Positions 32,127-41,339 of a stretch of DNA of 64,000 nucleotides are shown one piece after another. The DNA lies in contig CAZXYS010000006.1 in the NCBI GenBank assembly GCA_964645005.1, positions 69,072 through 133,071 on the forward strand, written 5' to 3'. The position numbers and the translations under genes are program-made. The first letter of the stretch is position 1, and the number at the start of each line of letters is the position of its first letter. The notes beneath the pieces were generated by a model. It did not search any database. It was not told the origin of the DNA and saw only the letters and a program-made list of their open reading frames with translations. Source of the stretch: CAZXYS01 sp964645005 (GTDB lineage Bacteria; Bacteroidota; Ignavibacteria; Kapaibacteriales; UBA2268).

Positions 32127-35100
32127 TTAACGAACTACTGAAAGCGCTTTCGTAACCACACCCTCAGGAGTTTTCAGTGTTATGATGTACATGCCGGAAG
32201 TTAGTCCGCTTATATCGACAACCTGAATATGAGAGCCATATCCCAGAGCTGTATTCTCCAGCACCGGCAGCACCTCTCTGCCCTGCATGTCAATAATACT
32301 CATCTCGGCATTCTCGATAGTATGATCTGTCGAATATGAGATAGTTACAGAGTTGTTCGCCGGATTCGGAACTACCGACTGTATCGAAGGACCTTCGCTC
32401 TTATTCAGTCTTTCGCTGATATTCGAGATAGCATTGGTAAGCTTAACAACTCCTTCGGAAATAATGTCGCCATTCTCATCATAAGTTGTAAACTTAACTT
32501 CCGCGCCGGTTTCATCACCGCCTGCAACTGTTACAAACACAGGCTGCATCATCGTGCCGGACTCTACACCCCTGGTTCCATGATTTACAGTGGTGATAAT
32601 GTATGAATCCTCATCTACCTTGCGAGGAACCATATAGGTATCTTCGCCTTCGACGCTCGGCGGACCGATAGCCAGTATGCGCATGTTATCGGCGGGTTCT
32701 ATGCCGATAGATGAAACATCCTGCTCATAGCCATTTGTCGCATTGAAATACAGAGCATAGGATCTCACATTATCAGGCTCAGTCTCACTATCGACTGCCA
32801 TTTGGTCCGGAGCTGCACCTGGTACCCTAGCGGTATATTCTATCGGCTGGGTAAAGTATGTATCTTCAGATCCTTCAACCGTATAGGCGTAGCGTACCGT
32901 TACAGGGAATTGCGCAAGCGGCTCGCTATTATCAAACTTGAGTTCGATTGGCTGTTTATCACCAGGTATTATATCCGTATTGATAAATCCGATATCGTTT
33001 TGCACGATGCCGCGGGTATCATTGATCATTATATCTGTTAATCGTATTTTCGTCGAACGGAATTCCACTCCGGTAACAGTAAAGTCATTTTCATCCTTAT
33101 CAGGGCTGATCACCCATAGATTGCCATTATTGGGATCGTCCATTACCAGGCTTGTGCTTGTCGGTTGCTCAGCCAGAGTTTCATCGCCTTTCTCCGAATT
33201 CTTGCCGCCTCTGCCTCTGCCAAATCCTGGCTTGGCATCACCCCAAGGCGCCCATTTCCACCTTCTTACAACGTCGTAAGTTACGAGAGTATCACATGTT
33301 TTACAATCGCAGTCGGTGAAACTATAGCGAATCTTGAACCTGAGGGTATCCTTGCAGAAGAAATTATTTGAGAACGCCGGGAATATCATATCCAGCTTAA
33401 GCTGGGCGCCCTGTCTCCAGTCGATACATTCTCCCGGACCCCAGATTGCTTCGCGGCTGAATATATCCAGAAGCTGTGGTCCCGGCGCCGGCGCTGCAAC
33501 AAGATTGCCTCCGGTTATATCACCGAATATTCTCTGCCATGGACCAGTCCACCACCGGCAAGCATTTCTTAACTGGGCGCTTACTATGGTTGCCCTGAAT
33601 TTCTTGATGGGTGATGGTCCTGCAAACAGCATTGTGCTCAGGTTTACAGTTCCGGATACATCCCAGTTGAGCTTGGTTTCTTTGATCTCATGGAAGAATT
33701 CTCTACAGCAGTCTTTGCCGTGAGGATCACCGTCGCATGGAGGCAGATCGACCATAAGACTGTCTCTGCATTCCTTGTTTTCGCAAATTACAACATAGTG
33801 TATTTTGATCGGATTGCTGCCTGTCGAGTTAATAAAGCTCGTGCTTATCGACCATGAGCTTGTCGTCAAATTAAATGTTGACGGCGAGAATGGACCATCC
33901 GGTGAGTTCAGTATTAATATTGCCGGCGTACAAGCTGTCACACCGCTTATACCCATTGAATATTGCTTTAATCCGGCAGGCGTCACACCGTCGCATTTGA
34001 CTTTAACGTTTATTCTTTCAAGACATGGGTCAGGCTCCTGCGGTTTGTCAATTTTTACGCAGGCTTCCGGCGACTCTAATTCGCCAGCCAATGTGAAGGT
34101 CGGCACACTATTTTGAATAAGGTGTTTAGTCCAGCCGCTTGCCGCAAAAGTGTTGCAAGCCAGTTCATCCACTACCGCCGATGACGGCGTCATACCTTCA
34201 AACTCTACATTGGCGCTTGTTCCAATAGCAGTGCTGCCGAAGTAGGCTGCAAGATTCATCTGTCCCGAAGACCACGAGGGGTTCCATGTGCCCGCTGTGC
34301 CGCAGCCCAGGGTGAACGCCGCACCGGGAGAACCTGCAGGCGAAAATATGTTGACATTTGCAAGAGCTCCCGCCGGATTATTATACTGGGTAATAGCCGG
34401 CGATGAGTTGATGAAACTGTTATAAGTTATGTCAAATTGACTTCCCCGCGGGGCACATGCCTGTAGTATCTGCGAGTCATTTGTGCCGTCATCTCTCGGA
34501 AGAAGGTCTGCAAAAGTAACATGTCTGAGAGCTGCAGTTCCTGATGAGTTCATCTGTAACTGATAATTTACCGACGAACCGGCAGTTGTTGTCATCGAAC
34601 TTGAATAAGACGAGGTCGAGGGACTCTTAATGCCTTTCTCAAGATTATAACCCACTACTCCGGTGATCAGAGCATGAACCGTATTCGATGTATATGGCGA
34701 ACCAAGCGATCCGCCGCTTAGTTCGAATTCATTCGGTACGTTGCCCAGCGCCGCAGTATCGCGCACCTCTACGTCAAATTCGATGAAGTAGAATGGCACA
34801 TTAGGTGTACCGTACATTCCGCAATTGGTATAGAATATATCCTGGCAGGCAGCAGGGATTGTCGGCAGTGACGCCGTTATATTATTTGTAGTCGAATTAT
34901 AATTCAGACTTACGCCGGTCCATGAATTTGACGGCGATGTAGTGCAGGGCGTATTCCAGCTATTACTTGTGTAATAGGATGGATTGCCAGCATACTCAAG
35001 ATTCGGGTCGAGCATATCCGTCAATGTTGCGCCGGTTATTGGCTGTCCGCCTATATTCTGTATGCGCAGCCTGTAGCGGAAGACATCGCCCGGCTCGTAA

Positions 35101-36461
35101 TCCGGTTGTTTGTTGCATATTTGTTTCCACAGGCATGGCTTCGCCGCCGGCGCCGCCACAGTGAACGACCTGCATATTTCCTTCAATGGCTGTCCGGGTA
35201 TGTCTAACCAGGCACAATTTTCAATTGTTGAACCAATCGTTGCTGTTAACGGAATTGTAAACTCGACATACTGATAAGCGCAATCACCGGCTCCTAATGT
35301 TCCGTTTAACGTAACTATTCCACCGGACAGCGACGATGAAAGACCGCCTGAAGCGCCGCCAAGATTATATCCTGTCAGAGCGCTTGGAAGAGTATCCGTC
35401 ACTGAAACCGAGATTGGCGTTGTTCCGGTATTACAAACATAAATAAGGTATTTTCCGCCGCAGCCGGGCTGCCGGTTAGTATATACATATTTGCTAACGG
35501 AACCACCGGTTAATGAGACAAGTTCTACACATGTTTCCTGACTCGACGTGGTAAACGAATCGCAAATATTATTCGGGCTTCCCAAATCGCCTTCAAGAGT
35601 TGCTGAATTAGTGATTTGAGTGCCGCTCGGGAATGAACCGGATGGATAATGGACATCTATCTGGCAGCAGCTTATGTTATATGCTGATGTTGCACTCATA
35701 TTTCCTACATTCCATGTAATGACATTCCCGGATTGAGTGGCTCCGCATGTGGAACCAACCAAAACCGCGCCAGCCGGAAGAGTATCTCTGACAATACCAT
35801 TGACCAAATTCAACTGACCTGTTGTTCCTGCGTTTTTATAGACACAGATCTTATATGTTATGGTATCACTACCTGAAGCATAGGAGCAGCTTCCGCCCTG
35901 CCAGGCAACATCGAGTGGATATTTGTTAATTTTCCAGGGATTACTCGCTTCGGCAACGGTAGATACGTAAGGTGTACAAAAATCTATAAAGCCTTCATCT
36001 TTCTGTCCTGTCATGCAGACATTATTTCTTGCCGCCGTCCCGTCGCAGGTAACGCCGTTCGGAAACTTCACCGTAACAGTAAAAGAGCCCGTACAGCCGC
36101 CAGGTACACTTGCCCAACTTATCTCGAATAAGCCGCCCATTGAATTGATAGCCGGCGCTGTCACAGAAGGGGATCCGCAAGCGCCTGTTACCGAATGACC
36201 AAGAAATTCCACTGATGATGGTAGATTATCTTGGATCTTCACATTTGTGGCGCCCACTGGAATAGTGAAATAGATAGTGTAGCTAAAAGTCTGCCCGGCA
36301 GCGATAGTCGTATCGCTTACAACTTTCTTCAGCTTAAAACCATTCTGCTGGTTTTCTGCTGTCCATGTCTGGGAATGAGCCTGACTGTAAAGGCTCAAAA
36401 TCCCCGCTATTACTATTAAAGTGAATAGTAATATTTTGTGTGAATTTAGTGTTATTTTCAC
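32127..36461 (-). CDS. Giant T9SS cargo protein with DUF11-type repeats
   Basis: A 1444-residue secreted protein. Signal peptide at 1-30 (ends SQAHSQ). Successive DUF11-like beta-sandwich repeats run through about residue 800: each carries the TDTLPxxLxxxG-type strand (for example IQDNLPSSVEFLG, VRDTLPAGAVLVG, VTDTLPSALTGYN, LTDMLDPNLEYAG, FADLLPRDDG). Then a Cys-rich stretch around 800-1000 with paired CKTCD-type cysteines, and a C-terminal T9SS sorting domain (SVVPNPANNSVTISY, IIDMQGREVLPV, LTSGMYIITLKT). DUF11 proteins are usually adhesive or stalk-like surface proteins; that is inference. It is unusual for its size but intact. Confidence 0.85.
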   Translation of the reverse strand: MKITLNSHKILLFTLIVIAGILSLYSQAHSQTWTAENQQNGFKLKKVVSDTTIAAGQTFSYTIYFTIPVGATNVKIQDNLPSSVEFLGHSVTGACGSPSVTAPAINSMGGLFEISWASVPGGCTGSFTVTVKFPNGVTCDGTAARNNVCMTGQKDEGFIDFCTPYVSTVAEASNPWKINKYPLDVAWQGGSCSYASGSDTITYKICVYKNAGTTGQLNLVNGIVRDTLPAGAVLVGSTCGATQSGNVITWNVGNMSATSAYNISCCQIDVHYPSGSFPSGTQITNSATLEGDLGSPNNICDSFTTSSQETCVELVSLTGGSVSKYVYTNRQPGCGGKYLIYVCNTGTTPISVSVTDTLPSALTGYNLGGASGGLSSSLSGGIVTLNGTLGAGDCAYQYVEFTIPLTATIGSTIENCAWLDIPGQPLKEICRSFTVAAPAAKPCLWKQICNKQPDYEPGDVFRYRLRIQNIGGQPITGATLTDMLDPNLEYAGNPSYYTSNSWNTPCTTSPSNSWTGVSLNYNSTTNNITASLPTIPAACQDIFYTNCGMYGTPNVPFYFIEFDVEVRDTAALGNVPNEFELSGGSLGSPYTSNTVHALITGVVGYNLEKGIKSPSTSSYSSSMTTTAGSSVNYQLQMNSSGTAALRHVTFADLLPRDDGTNDSQILQACAPRGSQFDITYNSFINSSPAITQYNNPAGALANVNIFSPAGSPGAAFTLGCGTAGTWNPSWSSGQMNLAAYFGSTAIGTSANVEFEGMTPSSAVVDELACNTFAASGWTKHLIQNSVPTFTLAGELESPEACVKIDKPQEPDPCLERINVKVKCDGVTPAGLKQYSMGISGVTACTPAILILNSPDGPFSPSTFNLTTSSWSISTSFINSTGSNPIKIHYVVICENKECRDSLMVDLPPCDGDPHGKDCCREFFHEIKETKLNWDVSGTVNLSTMLFAGPSPIKKFRATIVSAQLRNACRWWTGPWQRIFGDITGGNLVAAPAPGPQLLDIFSREAIWGPGECIDWRQGAQLKLDMIFPAFSNNFFCKDTLRFKIRYSFTDCDCKTCDTLVTYDVVRRWKWAPWGDAKPGFGRGRGGKNSEKGDETLAEQPTSTSLVMDDPNNGNLWVISPDKDENDFTVTGVEFRSTKIRLTDIMINDTRGIVQNDIGFINTDIIPGDKQPIELKFDNSEPLAQFPVTVRYAYTVEGSEDTYFTQPIEYTARVPGAAPDQMAVDSETEPDNVRSYALYFNATNGYEQDVSSIGIEPADNMRILAIGPPSVEGEDTYMVPRKVDEDSYIITTVNHGTRGVESGTMMQPVFVTVAGGDETGAEVKFTTYDENGDIISEGVVKLTNAISNISERLNKSEGPSIQSVVPNPANNSVTISYSTDHTIENAEMSIIDMQGREVLPVLENTALGYGSHIQVVDISGLTSGMYIITLKTPEGVVTKALSVVR

Positions 36462-36729
36462 GATTTTCTCCTGTTTATTGATATTGTATATAATAATTTA
36501 GACAAAACTAACTAATATTTTTGTTTTAACAAAATAATATTAACAACATCTTATTTATTTTTAGATTTTGGTATTTTTAGAAATTCTAAAAAAGGATTAA
36601 CTTTAAAATGATTTGAGGATTAAGGATTTACAAGATCAAAATTTGATTTGCCTGATTGAGGAATGCAAAAAAAATTTGCACCTTTATTTAATATATTTGT
36701 AATTATTCGGCTTTTCTTGTTTATAGCTA
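36462..36729. other. AT-rich intergenic region
   Basis: No gene, repeat or hairpin was recognised in this promoter-side region of the giant DUF11 gene. Confidence 0.5.
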
Positions 36730-37092
36730 TTATCCATCTGACAGCCACTTAATTGCATCGGAGTATTCATTTACGGCAATTGTTTGAATACCCCGGTTTT
36801 TGGCTGCTGTTACGAATAATTGATCTTCCTGGTTATTTTGTTCCGGAGTAACAACTAAAGCAAGTTTGATATCCCGGCTGTATAATTTGGATACAATTTC
36901 AGCAACCATGAAACGATCGATTTTTGAAATTTTTCCTTTCACATTTCTGACATCTAGTAGTATGTTTTTTATATTATGAGCTTTAGCATTAGTTAGGATT
37001 GTTTTGAATATTTTCCGTACCGAGTAAAATCTGTAATGCCCCCTCAGTTCACATTCAATATATTCTTCATTTGCTTCTATCCTGAGTTTCAT
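36730..37092 (-). CDS. STAS/SpoIIAA-like domain protein
   Basis: A 120-residue single-domain protein with alternating strands and helices: VRKIFKTILTNAKAHNIKNILLDVRNVKG, then RFMVAEIVSKLYSRDIKLALVVT, then AAKNRGIQTIAVNEYSDAIKWL. This is the pattern of STAS/SpoIIAA-like (DUF3478-type) domains, which bind small ligands or act in partner-switching. No phosphorylatable Ser/Thr typical of anti-sigma antagonists was evident at the usual DSxG position, where DVRNVKG stands instead. Isolated gene, with nothing nearby to indicate a partner. Function is not assigned. Confidence 0.65.
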   Translation of the reverse strand: MKLRIEANEEYIECELRGHYRFYSVRKIFKTILTNAKAHNIKNILLDVRNVKGKISKIDRFMVAEIVSKLYSRDIKLALVVTPEQNNQEDQLFVTAAKNRGIQTIAVNEYSDAIKWLSDG

Positions 37093-37313
37093 ATTATTAT
37101 CTTTTAAAAGTTAGTACAGGAGTCGATATAAGTTAATTTACCAATTACATAATTGCCGGATATAACTTTTATTAACTCAATATACTTATATTTTGAATAA
37201 AAACAAACATTTTTATTATATGTAAATTTATGTAATTATTTATAATTATTTAAATAAAAAAAGCAGCAAAATAAATTCGCCGCTTTGATTTGGAAAGAAA
37301 TTTTATTTAATTA

Positions 37314-38456
37314 TTACAAATTGCCATTTCTCTTGATAACATCTCGTGCTATTATCAATTTTTGAATTTCATTAGTGCCCTCGAAGATCTTATTGATACG
37401 GGAGTCACGATAATATCTTTCAATAGGCAATTCTTTTGAGAAACCCATGCCCCCGTGCACCTGCATAGCCAGATCCGCACATTTATGCATTGACTCGGAA
37501 GCTACATATTTCACGATAGCTGCCTGTCTGCCCAGCATAGTTTTATTATCATAATCCTGGGCTGTTCTGTAAACAATGGACTCAGTCATATAGATTTGAG
37601 TAGCCATCTCAGCAAGCATAAATTGTACACCCTGAAAATTGGAAATAGGTTCGCCGAACTGTTTTCTGTTCTTTGCATATTTAGTGGAAAGTTCAAGCAG
37701 TTCCTTCATTCCTCCGAGACAGGCGGCACCAAGCCCCAGCCTGCCTGCATCAAGTGTTTTCATAGCTATTAAAAAGCCGCGCCCTTCTCTTCCGATTATA
37801 TTTTCTTTGGGAATTCGGCAGTTATCAAATGTAACAGTTGCCGTTTTGCTGCCTTTTATGCCCATTTTCTTCTCAGGTGCGCCGATAATCAAGCCCGGAG
37901 TGTCTTTTTCAACTACAAATCCGGTGATACCTCTTTTTGTCCGTGCAAAAACCGAGAATATATCCGCTATCGGAGCATTTGTAATCCAAATTTTTTCACC
38001 GTTCAGCACCCATTCGCCGCCGTCGAGTTCAGCTTTTGTCTTGAGGTTGAATGCGTCCGAGCCGGCTCCCTGTTCTGTCAGGCAGTATGCTGCGATTTTT
38101 TCACCGGAAGTAAGACCGGGTAAATATTTCTGCTTCAATTCTTCATCGCCGCCGATATAAATTGAGTTTGTACCAATGGAAACGTGTGCTCCTATCATAG
38201 TTGCCGTGGAGACGCATCCTTTGGAGATCTCTTCCTGGATTACGCAATATCCGATCTCTCCGAATCCGCTGCCGCCGTATTCTTCAGGGAATGCAGCGCC
38301 TAAAAGACCAAGTTCACCGATCTTTCGAATTATATCTTCAGGAATTTCTTCATTTTCATCAATTTGAGAAGCTTTTGGTTTCAATTCATTTTCCGTAAAA
38401 TCACGAACCATATCACGAAGCATAATCTGTTCTTCAGTAAAATTCATCTCCATCAT
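37314..38456 (-). CDS. Acyl-CoA dehydrogenase
   Basis: FAD-dependent acyl-CoA dehydrogenase, 380 residues, first step of beta-oxidation or, in the butyryl direction, of crotonyl-CoA reduction. Family motifs: CLTEQGAGSDAFNLKTKA near 145, FGEPISNFQGVQFMLAEMA near 270, and the catalytic Glu in the FEGTNEIQ segment near 355-362 (short/medium-chain position). The chain length suits short-chain enzymes, but substrate length is not fixed by what I can see. It is followed 85 bases upstream by the enoyl reductase-like gene on the same strand, so they may be one unit, suggesting fatty-acid metabolism. No electron-transfer flavoprotein gene nearby. Confidence 0.95.
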   Translation of the reverse strand: MMEMNFTEEQIMLRDMVRDFTENELKPKASQIDENEEIPEDIIRKIGELGLLGAAFPEEYGGSGFGEIGYCVIQEEISKGCVSTATMIGAHVSIGTNSIYIGGDEELKQKYLPGLTSGEKIAAYCLTEQGAGSDAFNLKTKAELDGGEWVLNGEKIWITNAPIADIFSVFARTKRGITGFVVEKDTPGLIIGAPEKKMGIKGSKTATVTFDNCRIPKENIIGREGRGFLIAMKTLDAGRLGLGAACLGGMKELLELSTKYAKNRKQFGEPISNFQGVQFMLAEMATQIYMTESIVYRTAQDYDNKTMLGRQAAIVKYVASESMHKCADLAMQVHGGMGFSKELPIERYYRDSRINKIFEGTNEIQKLIIARDVIKRNGNL

Positions 38457-38541
38457 AAGCCAAAATCCTATTAATTTTTAACTTTTATCTTTATAATTCA
38501 TAAGTCAATAAATTAATTTACATAATAGTAAACTTATTATA

Positions 38542-39348
38542 TCATTTCATAAAGTTGAGAATATTCTCTCCGCCATCAACGCCAATAACCTGTCCGGTAA
38601 TCCAGTAGAACTTTTCATCAACGAGCATAGCTATTGCGTTAGCAACATCCTCGGGAAGCGTATTTCTGTTGAAGGGATTATGTTCTTTAGCGTGTGCGAG
38701 CATATTGTCGAAACCGGGGATCTTTCTAGCCGCAGGTGTATCGGTTAATCCGGCAAGGATGGCATTTGCAGTTATTTGGTAGGGAGCAAGCTCCACAGCC
38801 ATTTGCCTGATGTAGGTTTCAATAGCAGCTTTTGCCGCTGAAACTGCACCGTAGTTGACCATCGCGCGGGTTGATCCAATACTTGTCAAAGCAAATATTC
38901 TCGAGTTTTTTGCCAGCAATTTTTCAGTGAATAGATCCTGAGCCCAGTAAACAAGGGTATTAGCCATTACGTCAATAGTCATTTCAATCTGACGTTTTTT
39001 CAGCATTTTGCCGGGGTCCTCATCGAAAAACGGACCCAGGGCTCCAAAGGCGAGAGAATGTATCAAAACCCTGAGAATTGGTTCTTCTTCATGTTTAAAA
39101 TGATCTTTAATTTGTTGTAGTATTTCTTTTCTTTTGCTGTCGTCTGCTGCATTGGCATTAAAGAACAGAACTTTAGAGCCCATATCTTCGAGTTCTTTTT
39201 TCTGTTCTTCTGCTTTTTGTTTGCCGGAACCCACATCAAGATGGACTCCCAGTATATTATAGCCTTGCTTTGCGAGATTGTAAGAGCATTGCTTCCCAAA
39301 GCCGCTTGAACATCCAAGAATTAAGGCGTAATAATTTCGATTTTCCAT
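38542..39348 (-). CDS. Enoyl-[acyl-carrier-protein] reductase-like SDR (FabL/FabI type)
   Basis: A 268-residue short-chain dehydrogenase. The nucleotide loop CSSGFGKQCSYNLA near 13-26 is of the GxxxGxG type. The active site reads Y-x6-K (NYGAVSAAKA near 165-172) instead of Y-x3-K; this spacing marks enoyl-ACP reductases FabI and FabL, with a further upstream Ser in LTSIGSTRAM. TANAILAGLTDTPA and ITGQVIGVDGG are typical of this class. It would catalyse the last reduction in fatty-acid elongation. FabL is favoured over FabI because the loop lacks FabI's SxxxxxIxxG form, but that is a judgement. It neighbours an acyl-CoA dehydrogenase. Confidence 0.8.
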   Translation of the reverse strand: MENRNYYALILGCSSGFGKQCSYNLAKQGYNILGVHLDVGSGKQKAEEQKKELEDMGSKVLFFNANAADDSKRKEILQQIKDHFKHEEEPILRVLIHSLAFGALGPFFDEDPGKMLKKRQIEMTIDVMANTLVYWAQDLFTEKLLAKNSRIFALTSIGSTRAMVNYGAVSAAKAAIETYIRQMAVELAPYQITANAILAGLTDTPAARKIPGFDNMLAHAKEHNPFNRNTLPEDVANAIAMLVDEKFYWITGQVIGVDGGENILNFMK

Positions 39349-39668
39349 ATATTATCCTTTATTGGATTTGAAATTACTTTTTAATGAAATATTTTACCAT
39401 TTTAAGTAATTTTTTAATGTAATTTTCAAATAAATTTAAAATTAACAAAAATTTCGCTTTTTAATAAAATATAATTGAAATAATTTATAATTTTATTCAA
39501 TTAACCAAAAATAAATTGTTTATTAATGGATTTATTAGCAAATTTAACTAATAAATATAATTGTGGTCAATCTTTTTTAAGGTATAAAATTTTCACTAAA
39601 AATTGGATGATATAAGTCATAAAATATAAATTTGTATTCAATTAATATGATTTTAAAATTAAAAAAGT
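39349..39668. other. AT-rich intergenic region
   Basis: 320 bases, almost only A and T, dividing the enoyl reductase gene from divergent mazG. I see no gene or hairpin; promoters for both are expected here. Confidence 0.5.
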
Positions 39669-40487
39669 ATGAATATGAACAACGATAAAGTGCCAGCGCC
39701 GAAACCAAAAGATCCTGAAAACCTGCAGGATCAATTCATGAACCTTGTCGAGATAGTGGGAATCCTCCGAAAAAAATGTCCCTGGGACAGCAGACAGACA
39801 AATGAATCCATAGCATATCTTTCCATCGAAGAAGTCTACGAGATGGTCGAAGCTATTAAAGAGAAAGACGACCCCGAATTCTCGAAAGAATTGGGGGATT
39901 TGCTGCTTCACATCATCTTACATTCAATAATGGCAGATGAACGCGGGGCTTTCAGCTTACTGGATGTAATCAAACGAATAAGCAAGAAGCTTGTTTACCG
40001 CCACCCGCATGTATTTGGTGATGTCAACGTGGAAGATGAAGAAGAAGTAATGCAAAATTGGGAGAATCTGAAGATAAAGGAGGGCAAGAAATCGGTTTTG
40101 CAGGGAGTACCCAATTCTCTGCCAGCCTTACTTCGCTCCGAGAGAATTCAATTCAAGGCTTCAAAAGTTGGCTTCGACTGGGAAGACAAGAAAGATGTCT
40201 GGCACAAAGTCGAGGAAGAATTCGGCGAATTCAGGCAAGAGCTTGAGAATGGCGAGCCCGATAAAGCTTTCAATGAGCTTGGAGATATACTTTTCGCCGT
40301 TGTGAATGTTGCCCGCAAGTACGATATTTCGCCGGAAGAAGCACTCCAGAAGACTAATAACAAATTCATCCGGCGCTTCAAATATATAGAGGAAAAGGCG
40401 AAGGAATCGGATAAATCTTTGAACGATATGTCACTTTCCGAGATGGATGCTATTTGGAACGAAGCAAAGGAGAATGAGGGGCGGTAG
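39669..40487 (+). CDS. mazG: Nucleoside triphosphate pyrophosphohydrolase MazG
   Basis: All-alpha NTP pyrophosphatase, 272 residues, that hydrolyses NTPs or dNTPs to monophosphate and pyrophosphate for housecleaning. Two MazG domains: the first has KKCPWDSRQ near 36-44 and the metal-binding ExxE...ExxD pattern (EEVYEMVEAIKEKD and ELGDLLLHIILHS); the second repeats KVEEEFGEFRQEL and ELGDILFAVVNVARK near 180-215. Tandem-domain length is typical of MazG rather than single-domain dCTPases. It has a proline-rich N-terminal tag (PAPKPKDPEN). It is followed by a MITE-like element. Confidence 0.95.
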   Translation: MNMNNDKVPAPKPKDPENLQDQFMNLVEIVGILRKKCPWDSRQTNESIAYLSIEEVYEMVEAIKEKDDPEFSKELGDLLLHIILHSIMADERGAFSLLDVIKRISKKLVYRHPHVFGDVNVEDEEEVMQNWENLKIKEGKKSVLQGVPNSLPALLRSERIQFKASKVGFDWEDKKDVWHKVEEEFGEFRQELENGEPDKAFNELGDILFAVVNVARKYDISPEEALQKTNNKFIRRFKYIEEKAKESDKSLNDMSLSEMDAIWNEAKENEGR

Positions 40488-40532
40488 AACTAACTGATTC
40501 TCTTTTCAGTGAATTAAAATATCAAGAGGCTG

Positions 40533-40672
40533 TCCCATGTGTCCGAAAATCGTGATAAAGTCATTATGTTCGCCTCTAAGAATACAGTTTTTATCAGATT
40601 CCTGCCCTGCTAAAGCAGGCTCTAAAGACATTCGCAGGAATGACAAACATTGATTTTTTGGACAACCTCTTG
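40533..40672. mobile_element. MITE-like element with terminal inverted repeats
   Basis: CAAGAGGCTGTCC (40533-40545) and GGACAACCTCTTG (40660-40672) are terminal inverted repeats with one mismatch, extended inward by TCCGAAAATC / GATTTTTTGGA. The 140-base interior has two nested hairpins, ATTCCTGC...GCAGGAAT (40598-40605, 40634-40641) and CCTGC/GCAGG (40606-40619). No coding capacity. Confidence 0.6.
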
Positions 40673-40693
40673 CTGACTATTAACAATTTGATT

Positions 40694-41299
40694 TTACTTT
40701 CCTATTATCATCAATTTTACGATTGCAAATTGTTTTTCGCTCCATATCTTCACAAAATTTGCGCCAGGCATCAAATTCAGTTCTTCAATTGATAAGCGCT
40801 TCAATTTATCACTTTCTACTGATGCAGACTCATACACTTTTTCACCGAGAAAATTGAAAATCTCAAATTTTACAAAGGGGCTGTCAAATTCTGAAAAATC
40901 AAAATTAATAATATTATCTGCCGGATTAGGGAATACTTTAATTGAATTATCATCTATTTTTTCCTTTACGGATTCTGGTTCATCAACATATATAGTGACG
41001 GTTGAATCCGGCTCATCAGAATCCGCAAGATATGGCGTAGCTATAGCAAGCAAATCACTACTGCCAAACATTCCTTCGGGCTTACCATACGCTTTGAGCG
41101 AGTTAATAGCGTTAAGATCATTATTCAACTGATATACTTGACCATCATAACATGAAACAAACATATTGTCGTCAAATCCGGCAACTGCAGTTTCCCGAAA
41201 ACCTTCTAAAACCGGCATATTGATACTGTTAATATCGTTATTGAAGATTCTTACCACTCCCAGATAAAATTCAACTAATTGTTTATTTGAATTACACAT
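40694..41299 (-). CDS. T9SS cargo protein fragment without a conventional start
   Basis: A 201-residue frame from ATG 41299. Upstream and in frame, codons 41338-41300 encode a perfect signal peptide (KFIAFLAIFFILMCNS), but no ATG, GTG or TTG precedes it; the first possible initiator is ATT at 41338. The middle (NNDINSINM, FDDNMFVSCYDGQVYQLNNDLNAINSL) suggests one remaining beta-propeller blade-like repeat. The C-terminal ~75 residues are a T9SS sorting domain (KVFPNPADNIINFDF, IFNFLGEKVYES, LMPGANFVKIWS). Probably the shrunken remainder of a larger cargo gene. It follows the giant glycosyltransferase stop directly on the same strand. Confidence 0.6.
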   Translation of the reverse strand: MCNSNKQLVEFYLGVVRIFNNDINSINMPVLEGFRETAVAGFDDNMFVSCYDGQVYQLNNDLNAINSLKAYGKPEGMFGSSDLLAIATPYLADSDEPDSTVTIYVDEPESVKEKIDDNSIKVFPNPADNIINFDFSEFDSPFVKFEIFNFLGEKVYESASVESDKLKRLSIEELNLMPGANFVKIWSEKQFAIVKLMIIGK

Positions 41300-41339
41300 A
41301 AGGATAAAAAAGATTGCAAGAAAAGCTATAAATTTAATT

